From a virus, in the IMG/VR virus record IMGVR_UViG_3300036830_000039, positions 1 to 22,565 of that record: DNA of 22,565 nucleotides; one strand, 5' to 3'. The first letter of the stretch is position 1. Every line of letters begins with the position of its first letter. The notes under the pieces were generated by a model that ran no database searches, was not told where the DNA came from, and saw nothing but the letters and a program-made list of their open reading frames with translations. This document shows positions 12,506 through 19,876 of this stretch, in pieces. A program made the translations under genes and the position numbers.

Positions 12506-13672
12506 ATGGTCTCCGTCGCCGCCGGAACCTTCAAGACGGCCCTGGACATCGCCAACGCCGCGTGTCAGCACATGGGGTGCGCCCGCATCACCAGCTTCGA
12601 CACGTCGGTAGATGACAGCGTGCAGGCCGACGAACTCAACTTCCGCTACGACAAGGTGCGCCAGGCTGAGCTTCGGCGCAACGTCTGGCGGTTCTCGATC
12701 CGCACGGCCCTCCTGCGGCCGGTGAGCGCCGCCAGCGCCATCGTCACGCCCCAGGTGTGGGATGCGACCAAGACCTACGTGAAGGGCTCCCTGGTCTCCT
12801 ACAACGGCATCGTGTACCAGGCGCGCAGCGCAGTCGCGGTGAACCTGGAGCCGGACCAGAACCCGACTTCCTGGGCTCAGTTCTATGGCTCGCCCCAGGC
12901 GACCCTGTGGGACGCCAGCGCCGCCAGCGGTTACTCCGCGGGCGAGATGGTGTACACCCAATCGGGCTCCTCGACGCCCGTGACCTACATCAGCGTGAGC
13001 AACGCCAACAGCGACAACCCCGATACGGTGCCCGCCTACGACGCCACTGTGACCTACGACAAGGGGGAGACCGTGACTTATTCCGCCGTGGTGTACCAGT
13101 CCACCCAGGACTTCAACATCAATAACACCCCGACCGGCGCGGGCGCGTGGGTGACGGTGCCGGGCACGCAGAATGACCAGTACCAGGGCCAGAATTGGGT
13201 TAAGCTGGGGACCGCCAGCCTGGCCGCGGTGGACATCCTGTATCCGCTCGGCGTCGGCCCGACTGAGCAGTCGGAGACGCTCAGCATCTTCATGCTCCCA
13301 TTCGGCTTCATGCGTGAGGCCCCCCAGGTCCCGAAGTCCGGGAGCGTCAGCTTCCTGGGCGCGCCCTCTGGTGACGCCTACCGCGACTGGACCTATGGCG
13401 ACGCCTACTTCACCAGCCGCGACACGCAGCCCCAGCGGTTCCGTTTCGCGGCCGACATCGCCGACGTGACGGCCATGGACCCGATGTTCTGCGAGATGGT
13501 CGGGGCGCGCCTGGGCATGGAGTGCAACGAGCGCGTCACGCAGTCGAGCGAGAAGCTCCAGGCCATAGAGCAGGTGTACAAGAAGTTCGGCGATGAGGCG
13601 CGGGCGGTCAACGGGATCGAGACTGGCCCGACTGAGCCCGCGGTGGACGATTACATCCTAGCGCGGAGGTAG
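12506..13672 (+). CDS. Tail adaptor (tubular A-like) with inserted carbohydrate-binding-like repeats
   Basis: A 388-residue protein. Its N-terminus (ALDIANAACQHMGCARITSF, residues 12-31, then VRQAELRRNVWRFSIR) and its C-terminus (MVGARLGMECNERVTQSSEK and following) match the helical adaptor that docks under the portal in T7/P22-type phages. Such adaptors are usually about 190-220 residues. The extra length is an insertion of three tandem W/Y-x-x-x-Y-x-x-G-x-x-V-x-Y modules at about 85-123, 135-172 and 178-215, similar to CBM5/12 (chitin-binding-type) repeats. They would stand out on the tail and could bind host surface glycans. GGAGG lies ahead of the ATG. Confidence 0.82.
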   Translation: MVSVAAGTFKTALDIANAACQHMGCARITSFDTSVDDSVQADELNFRYDKVRQAELRRNVWRFSIRTALLRPVSAASAIVTPQVWDATKTYVKGSLVSYNGIVYQARSAVAVNLEPDQNPTSWAQFYGSPQATLWDASAASGYSAGEMVYTQSGSSTPVTYISVSNANSDNPDTVPAYDATVTYDKGETVTYSAVVYQSTQDFNINNTPTGAGAWVTVPGTQNDQYQGQNWVKLGTASLAAVDILYPLGVGPTEQSETLSIFMLPFGFMREAPQVPKSGSVSFLGAPSGDAYRDWTYGDAYFTSRDTQPQRFRFAADIADVTAMDPMFCEMVGARLGMECNERVTQSSEKLQAIEQVYKKFGDEARAVNGIETGPTEPAVDDYILARR

Positions 13673-13675
13673 GCC

Positions 13676-16600
13676 ATGGCCGACGCCAGCTTCCTCCAGG
13701 CCAACTTCCTCGGCGGCGAGTGGTCGCCCTACGCGCAAGGTCGCGCGGACGAAGAAGCCTACCGCACGGGCATGAACCTGTGCTACAACGGCATCCCCCT
13801 GGAGGTCGGCGCGGTGACGCGGCGTCCGGGCACGATCTTCTGTGCCACCACCCGGAAGGGTGTGGCAGGCGTCCTGCGCCAGTTCCACTTCAGCCAGAAC
13901 GCGCCCTACAACATGGAGTTCACCCCGCTCCACATGCGGCTCTTTGCGGGCCAGGCGCTCCTGGTCAAGGAGCAGCGCACGGTCGCCAGCATCTCGACCG
14001 CGAACCCCGCGGAAGTGGCCGTCATGGTGGCCGAGACCTGGGCAACGGGGGATGAGATCGAGTTCGCCTGCACCCCCATCAGCGGCGCGAGCCCGGCGGG
14101 TCCGTCCCCGCTGTTCAACCGCCAGTTCGAGATCACGGTCATCGACAGCCAGCACTTCACCCTGGCGGACCCGGTGACGGGCGCGGGCTTCGACGGCTCG
14201 GTGCTTGATCTGTCCGGCTGGGAAGTCTCCGTCTCGAAGGTGGTGGACTTCACCACGCCCTACACGGCAGCGCAACTCCAGTCGCTCCGCGTCGTCCAGG
14301 ACGAAGACACGGCGCTCATCCTCCACAACTCCTGGGCTCCGCGCGCCCTGGAGGCCACAACCGCCCCGGTCGCCGGGGCTCCTGCGGTCTTCAGCTTCAC
14401 CACGCCGACCTTCCTGGACGGCCCGTACCTCGACGCCCCGAGTGATGGCAGCTACCTGACGGTGAGCGGCATCTCCGGCACGATCAACGTGACCGCCTCC
14501 AGCATCGCTTCGATCAATGGGGGCGCGGGCTTCGTCTCGACGGACGTTGGCCGGATGCTGCGTCTGTTCTCGGAGCCGGACGCCTGGGCCAGCGGCACGA
14601 CCTACAGCAAGGGCACCAACGTCAAGTACAACAACGCCTACTTCCAGGCCATCGCCAAGAGCACCGGGATCGAGCCCGACACCGACAACGGCACGAATTG
14701 GGTGGTCACGACGACCGCGGCGCAATGGACCTGGGCGCTCATCACCGTGATCCTGAGTACCAGCGAGGTCACGGTTGTTCTCCAGCCCGGCGGCCTCCTG
14801 GACCGCTACCAGCAGCCGCTCGCAGGCGGCCCGCTGCTCTACAACAACCACATCAACACCTGGCAGCTTGGGCTGTACAGCGACACTACGGGCTACCCGA
14901 CGTGCGGGTGCTTCTATGAGGGCCGCTTCTACCTGGCGGGCTGCATCCCCAACCGCTTCGACGCCACCATGTCGAACGAGAACTTCAACTTCGCACCGAC
15001 GCTGCTCGACGGCACCGTGGCGGACAACAACGGCATGGCCGAAATCCTGAAGGGCGAGGACCGCAACACGATCTTCTGGATGGTCGGGACCTCGGCCGGG
15101 ATCGCGGCTGGCACGCAGGGCGGCGAATGGTCGATCCAAGCCAGCCAGTTGAACGAACCGCTGAGCCCGACTTCGATCCAGGCGCACAAGGTCACGAAGT
15201 ACGGCTGCGCGAACGTGGAGCCCCGCAACACCGGCCTGAGCCACGTCTTCGTGCAGCGGTATCAGAAGCAGGTGTTCGAGTACCTGACGGACGTGTTCTC
15301 GGGCAAGTTCATCGGGACCAACATCTCGCGCAAGGCCAAGCACCTAACGAGCGACGGCATCGCCGAGATCGCTTACCAGGCCGAGCTTGCGCCGATTGTG
15401 TGGGCGCGCACCAACACCAACAAGCTCATCGGCTGCACCTACAAGCGGGAGAGCCCGTTCTCGACGCAGCCCGCCAGCTTCATGGGCTGGCACCAGCACA
15501 CGCTGGGCTCCGGCCGCGCGGTCGAGAGTATTCAGGCTGGGCCGAGCCCGGACGGCACGCTCGACAGCCTCATGCTCATCACCAATGACACGGCCACGGG
15601 CATCCGCTACGTCGAGTTGCTGACCCCGATCTTCGAGGAGACCGGGAAGATCACCGACGCCTGGTTCCTCGACGCTGCGGTCGTGCCGACTGCCTCGGAG
15701 GTCAAGACCGTGGCCGGGCACCTGTCGGTGGTCTTCTACGGTCTGGACTACATCGCGGGCAAGACCATCACGGCCTGGATCGGCGGGGTGGACGCGGGCG
15801 ACTACACGGTGTCGGCCAGTGGCACGATCACGGTGCCCATCGACGGGAGCGCCAACCCGCTGCTGACGCAAGCCCTCCTGGCCACGCTGACGACCGAGAA
15901 CGACTTTGGCGTGATCGGGGCTTCGATCCTGGTGACGCCACAAGGGCAGGGCTTCTTCAGCCCGGTCGGCGCGGCCCTGGACTATGTGTCCTCCTCCAGC
16001 GCGCCGCTGCACTACACCCGCGGCAACTTCGACTTCGACGGCAATCGGCTGTACCACGAGCAAGCGACGCACTCGGGCGACGCGGGCACCAACGGGCACA
16101 GCATGTTCATCTTCAACATCAAGACCCAGGCTCAGGTCGATGGTCCGGTCGCGCCCGGCGAACTCGCCTTCGCGAGCCCCGGCGTCACCTGCATGGGCTA
16201 TGACGGCAACATCTACTACGGGACCGCGGACGGCTCGAACCTGGTGGGCCAGTTCAACACCACCAGCTACGTGAACACGACCTATAGCGACACGCATAGC
16301 CTGGCCGCGGCGGGCTACGTGGCGGCGCTGACGGACGGCACCGACCAGTTCGTCGTCGTGACCGGCCTGAACTCCGGCCAGGGCTCGCCCGCGCACTCCG
16401 CGCCGCTCTACATCATCCAGATGACGCCCACCCCCATGGCGGTGCCGCTCTCTGGCCCGCAGGTGGAAGGCGGCTACCTCGACTACTTCGATGAGGCTCC
16501 GGGGAGCATCGCGCCCGGCAATGCCTACCCGTTCCGCGGCCCCAAGGGCAGCGCCTTCGTGCTCTGCGTTGTCGGCACGGATGCAGGCTTCTACCGCGTC

Positions 16601-17470
16601 GGGGTCTTCGGCTCGGGCACCACGGCCAAGGGCGGCAAGGTCAAGATCACCACGGTTGCCGCGGCGTCGATTGATGCAGCCTGGACCGGCATCAACGTGG
16701 AGAGCGCGATCTATGATGAGACGGACGGCAACGTCATCGTCCTGTTTGTGGGCAGCAACAGCAACTACTACCTGACGAAGCTGAACGCGCACACGGGCGC
16801 GATCATGTGGAAAATCCTGGTGGCCTCCAGCGTCCCCTTCTGGCAATCGCGCGTGCGCGGTGGTCGGTTCACGATGGTGAGCGGCTCGGGCTCGCCCTGG
16901 ACCCTCCTGGAAGTGGATACCATCGCGGGCACCGCCAACACGTCCACCACCGAGAGCGTTATCGGCCCCGATACGTTCGCCAGCGACGACAAGACGGGCC
17001 AGATCGTTGTGCAGGTGGGCGACATCGGCACGACCGATTGGGCGACCTTCGGCCCGAACTCCGGCGGTGGCGCGATCACCCCGGCGGGCTACTACATCGC
17101 ACCGCAATCGCTCGGGTTCAACTACACGAGCAAGTGGCAAATCCTGCGCACCATCGACCCCCAGCAGGCGGGCTCGCAGAACGGCCCGGCCATGGGCAAG
17201 ACGCGCCGGGTCCACATGCACGCCACGCTCCTGGCGAACACGCAGGGCGTGCAGTTCGGCACCGACTTCTCCAAGCCGATGCGTACCGGCAAGCTGCTGA
17301 CGGCCGGACGCTCGACGGAGATCGCCAAGAACGTCTTGTTCACGGGCGTGATCCAGGATACACTGGAGGACACCTACAGCTTCAACAGCATGTGGGCGGC
17401 TCAGACCACGAGGCCGTACCCGACCACCATCGTGTCGGTCGAGTGCTTCCTCCATACGCAGGACAGGTGA
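13676..17470 (+). CDS. Giant tail nozzle / stabilisation protein (1264 aa)
   Basis: A 1264-residue protein with the N-terminal signature of podovirus tail-nozzle or stabilisation proteins: FLGGEWSPYAQGRADEEAYR (about residues 11-30), then NGIPLEVGAVTRRPGT (38-53). Its C-terminus (RRVHMHATLLANTQGVQFGT onward) is also typical. Relatives I know are nearer 700-850 residues. The surplus includes a CBM5/12-like module at about 300-347 (W-A-S-G-T-T-Y-S-K-G-T-N-V-K-Y, then a Trp) and a long beta-repeat part at about 770-1150, with short blocks such as GNIYYGTADGSNLVGQF suggesting a beta-propeller. It forms the tail tube below the adaptor. It is joined to the adaptor by TAG GCC ATG. Confidence 0.85.
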   Translation: MADASFLQANFLGGEWSPYAQGRADEEAYRTGMNLCYNGIPLEVGAVTRRPGTIFCATTRKGVAGVLRQFHFSQNAPYNMEFTPLHMRLFAGQALLVKEQRTVASISTANPAEVAVMVAETWATGDEIEFACTPISGASPAGPSPLFNRQFEITVIDSQHFTLADPVTGAGFDGSVLDLSGWEVSVSKVVDFTTPYTAAQLQSLRVVQDEDTALILHNSWAPRALEATTAPVAGAPAVFSFTTPTFLDGPYLDAPSDGSYLTVSGISGTINVTASSIASINGGAGFVSTDVGRMLRLFSEPDAWASGTTYSKGTNVKYNNAYFQAIAKSTGIEPDTDNGTNWVVTTTAAQWTWALITVILSTSEVTVVLQPGGLLDRYQQPLAGGPLLYNNHINTWQLGLYSDTTGYPTCGCFYEGRFYLAGCIPNRFDATMSNENFNFAPTLLDGTVADNNGMAEILKGEDRNTIFWMVGTSAGIAAGTQGGEWSIQASQLNEPLSPTSIQAHKVTKYGCANVEPRNTGLSHVFVQRYQKQVFEYLTDVFSGKFIGTNISRKAKHLTSDGIAEIAYQAELAPIVWARTNTNKLIGCTYKRESPFSTQPASFMGWHQHTLGSGRAVESIQAGPSPDGTLDSLMLITNDTATGIRYVELLTPIFEETGKITDAWFLDAAVVPTASEVKTVAGHLSVVFYGLDYIAGKTITAWIGGVDAGDYTVSASGTITVPIDGSANPLLTQALLATLTTENDFGVIGASILVTPQGQGFFSPVGAALDYVSSSSAPLHYTRGNFDFDGNRLYHEQATHSGDAGTNGHSMFIFNIKTQAQVDGPVAPGELAFASPGVTCMGYDGNIYYGTADGSNLVGQFNTTSYVNTTYSDTHSLAAAGYVAALTDGTDQFVVVTGLNSGQGSPAHSAPLYIIQMTPTPMAVPLSGPQVEGGYLDYFDEAPGSIAPGNAYPFRGPKGSAFVLCVVGTDAGFYRVGVFGSGTTAKGGKVKITTVAAASIDAAWTGINVESAIYDETDGNVIVLFVGSNSNYYLTKLNAHTGAIMWKILVASSVPFWQSRVRGGRFTMVSGSGSPWTLLEVDTIAGTANTSTTESVIGPDTFASDDKTGQIVVQVGDIGTTDWATFGPNSGGGAITPAGYYIAPQSLGFNYTSKWQILRTIDPQQAGSQNGPAMGKTRRVHMHATLLANTQGVQFGTDFSKPMRTGKLLTAGRSTEIAKNVLFTGVIQDTLEDTYSFNSMWAAQTTRPYPTTIVSVECFLHTQDR

Positions 17471-17471
17471 G

Positions 17472-18143
17472 ATGGCTGGCGGTAGCATCGACTTCGGCGG
17501 GTTGGGCGGCGCGGTCTCGGGGCTGTTCGGTGCATTCGGCGACTTCGCCGAGGCCAAGGCGTACAAGACGGCCAGCCAACTGGCCATGCAGAACGCGGTC
17601 ATCACTGAGGAAGCCACCAAGCTCCAGGAGACCCAGGCCAACCGGCAAATCTTCAAGACGCTGGGCGCGCAAGCTGCTCAGGTCGGCGGCGCGGGCCTGG
17701 CGGCCAGCGGGTCGGCCATGGACCTCTTGCGGTCGAGCGCGCAACAGGGCGCGCTGACGAAGCAGTTGATCCAGGCTCAGGGCCTCATCACGCAGCAAGG
17801 CTTCGAGGCTGAGAGCGCGCAGTATCAGGGCATGGCGTCGGCGGCCAAGAGCGCCGGAACCGGCGGCATCTTCGGCTCGATCCTTAAGGGCATCGGCGCG
17901 GTTATCCCCTTCCTGTCTGACGCCAGCCTGAAGGAGAATATCGTGAAGGTGGGCGAGCGGCCGGATGGCATCGGTTACTTCCAGTACAACTGGAAGGGCT
18001 CGCCCGACACCACCTATGTCGGTCTGGTCGCGCAGGATGTGCGCCGCGTGCGGCCGGAAGTGGTGTCTATTGACGACGGCGGCTATCTCATGGTGGACTA
18101 CGCGGCGCTCGATGAGTGGCCCCTAGTCCTGCGGAGTGTTTAA
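17472..18143 (+). CDS. Internal virion protein fused to a peptidase S74-like domain
   Basis: A 223-residue protein. Residues 1-147 are Ala/Gln/Gly-rich and helical, with a Gly-rich hydrophobic N-terminus and the pattern LITQQGFEAESAQYQGMASA (105-124) before GGIFGSILKGIGAVIPFL, like T7 gp14-type internal virion proteins that enter the cell envelope at DNA ejection. Residues 149-223 resemble an intramolecular chaperone: SDASLKENI (S149 and K154 spaced as in the Ser-Lys pair), then GLVAQDVRRVRPEVV and VDYAAL. S74 domains usually end tail fibres and cut themselves off. If active here, cleavage would free the internal protein. The TAA stop is inside a GTTTAAAC palindrome. Confidence 0.75.
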   Translation: MAGGSIDFGGLGGAVSGLFGAFGDFAEAKAYKTASQLAMQNAVITEEATKLQETQANRQIFKTLGAQAAQVGGAGLAASGSAMDLLRSSAQQGALTKQLIQAQGLITQQGFEAESAQYQGMASAAKSAGTGGIFGSILKGIGAVIPFLSDASLKENIVKVGERPDGIGYFQYNWKGSPDTTYVGLVAQDVRRVRPEVVSIDDGGYLMVDYAALDEWPLVLRSV

Positions 18144-18145
18144 AC
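18138..18145. promoter_or_regulatory. GTTTAAAC palindrome, site 10
   Basis: The palindrome supplies the TAA stop of the upstream gene and ends directly against the ATG at 18146, with GGAG at 18133-18136 upstream: Shine-Dalgarno, palindrome, start codon, the same arrangement as site 1. Confidence 0.7.
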
Positions 18146-19876
18146 ATGCCCGGCAACATTGTCGAGTACAACAACCCCATCGACACCCTGCACCCGTCTG
18201 AGCAGGGCGTTCAGGCCGCCGTGCAGGCCGGTCGCCGCATCGGCGTGTTCTATCACCAGATGGGCGAGGATGTGGGCGGCGCGGTCGCCGAGGTTGGCAA
18301 GCAGTACCAGGACGAAGTGACGCGCCAGCAGGTGAGCCACGGGCTCGCCGCGCAGTCCCAACTGTGGGCGTCGCTGACGGATAGCTGGAACCAGACGGCC
18401 AAGGGCGCGGACCCGAATGACCCCAGCGTCGCCGCCAAGTGGCGGACGGAGCAACTGGAGCCCGCACTCCAGGCGTGGGGCAACGCCTTCACCACGACGC
18501 AGGGGAAGACCTACGCGGCCGAGGAGATGGCGCGGATGCGCCAGCACTTCACCGAGAGCACCCAGGCCGACCAATCGACCCTGGCCGGGATCGCTTCGGT
18601 GCAGAACCTCATCACCATGGGCGAGCAGTACAAGCAGACGGCCTTCAATGACCCGTCATCGCTCGATACGATCCTGGGCGCGCTAGACAAGGGCTATCGC
18701 GCCAGCGTGTCCATGCACACCGCCATGAGCGCCGAGGAGGCCGCCCGCGTCACGGGCGAGCCGCTGACGCAGATGAAGGCCGCGGTCGCCAAGTCGGCTA
18801 TCGAGGGCATGATCGAGAGCGGCCCCAACGGCATCGCGGAGGCGCGCCGCCTCCTGGCCAGCGGCAAGTACGCCGAGTACATCGGCGATCCTACGGAACT
18901 CCTCAACCGGGCGACGGCCACCGAGGAGCGCAACAACTCGATGCAGCGCCAGCAGACCGAACTGGATGAGCACACCGACCGCATCCAGGGCGAGGCCGCA
19001 GGCTCGGCGATCTTCAACGACATCAGCGCCACCATCCGGGCTGGCGGCCAGCCGACGCCCACGCAGATCAAGGCGGCTTCTGACTGGTCCAACCATGACA
19101 CCGGCCATGGCACCACCTGGGGCGGCCTCATCCCTGGTCGCAACGACGCACTCCAGAGCCTCCTCGACCGGAGCATCACCGACGCGAACTCGATGCGCTT
19201 CCAGACCTCGAACCCCCAGGTCACGGAGGGCTTCTATAACCGCGCCCTGTTCGACAGCAGCGACCCCAATGCCCTCACTCAGGCAGAAGTGGACAAGGCG
19301 TTTACGGTGGACCACACCATCTCCTCAGACGATCACCAGCGGCTCACCGAGGAGCTTCGGAAGCGGGACAAGCCGAACAGCGACATGATGCAGGCGACGA
19401 AGCTGCTCGACCAGAACCTCATGTCCACGATGCGCCCCTTCCTCACCAACGCCCCGGCGCTGAACGCAGACGGGACGCCCAACATCCTGGGCACCGGGGG
19501 CCACGATCCGAACGGCACGGCGGCCTGGGGCGAGGCCCGGCGCGAGAGCCGCGAGGTTCTCCAGGCGTGGGTGCGGTCTGGCAAGACGCCGATGGAAGCG
19601 GTCGAGATTATGACCAACCCGGCGAACAACCGCAACTTCATCCAGCGCCTCCAGTATTTCAAGCAGGCGGTCGCGAGCGGCAACTCCATGGCCTTCTTCG
19701 GCCACAACCCCCTCCCGGTGACGTACAATCCGGCGCTGGGGGCTGGACAACAGCAGGGTGCTGGTGGTACAGGTATTGCCCCCGGCCCGGACTTCCACGT
19801 CACTGGCGGGCCGGGCCAGATGAGGCGGCCGGGTGAGAGCCCGGAGGCGTTCCTCGCTCGAACCGGAGGTCACTAA
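18146..19876 (+). CDS. Internal virion protein (576 aa)
   Basis: A 576-residue, mostly helical, Gln/Ala/Glu-rich soluble protein (QAAVQAGRRIGVFYHQMGED near the start; ends in a Gly/Pro-rich tail) without membrane segments. Its place between the gp14-like gene and the large hydrolase-bearing gene corresponds to the T7 gp15-type internal core protein, which helps make the ejection channel. No motif confirms it. ATG 18146 is preferred to the in-frame GTG 18116 because GGAG lies 9 nt ahead of it and the longer form would overlap the previous gene. Confidence 0.72.
   Translation: MPGNIVEYNNPIDTLHPSEQGVQAAVQAGRRIGVFYHQMGEDVGGAVAEVGKQYQDEVTRQQVSHGLAAQSQLWASLTDSWNQTAKGADPNDPSVAAKWRTEQLEPALQAWGNAFTTTQGKTYAAEEMARMRQHFTESTQADQSTLAGIASVQNLITMGEQYKQTAFNDPSSLDTILGALDKGYRASVSMHTAMSAEEAARVTGEPLTQMKAAVAKSAIEGMIESGPNGIAEARRLLASGKYAEYIGDPTELLNRATATEERNNSMQRQQTELDEHTDRIQGEAAGSAIFNDISATIRAGGQPTPTQIKAASDWSNHDTGHGTTWGGLIPGRNDALQSLLDRSITDANSMRFQTSNPQVTEGFYNRALFDSSDPNALTQAEVDKAFTVDHTISSDDHQRLTEELRKRDKPNSDMMQATKLLDQNLMSTMRPFLTNAPALNADGTPNILGTGGHDPNGTAAWGEARRESREVLQAWVRSGKTPMEAVEIMTNPANNRNFIQRLQYFKQAVASGNSMAFFGHNPLPVTYNPALGAGQQQGAGGTGIAPGPDFHVTGGPGQMRRPGESPEAFLARTGGH

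Noticed and set aside
13658-17656. Two very long minus-strand frames (561 and 770 codons) opposite the nozzle gene
   Set aside because: They are Arg/Ala/Gly/His-rich with no motif, mirror the codon structure of the plus-strand gene, and have no ribosome binding site pattern; such antisense frames are common in GC-rich DNA.
18116-18145. GTG start 30 nt upstream for the 576-residue internal protein
   Set aside because: It would overlap the previous gene, and the ATG at 18146 has GGAG at 9 nt.
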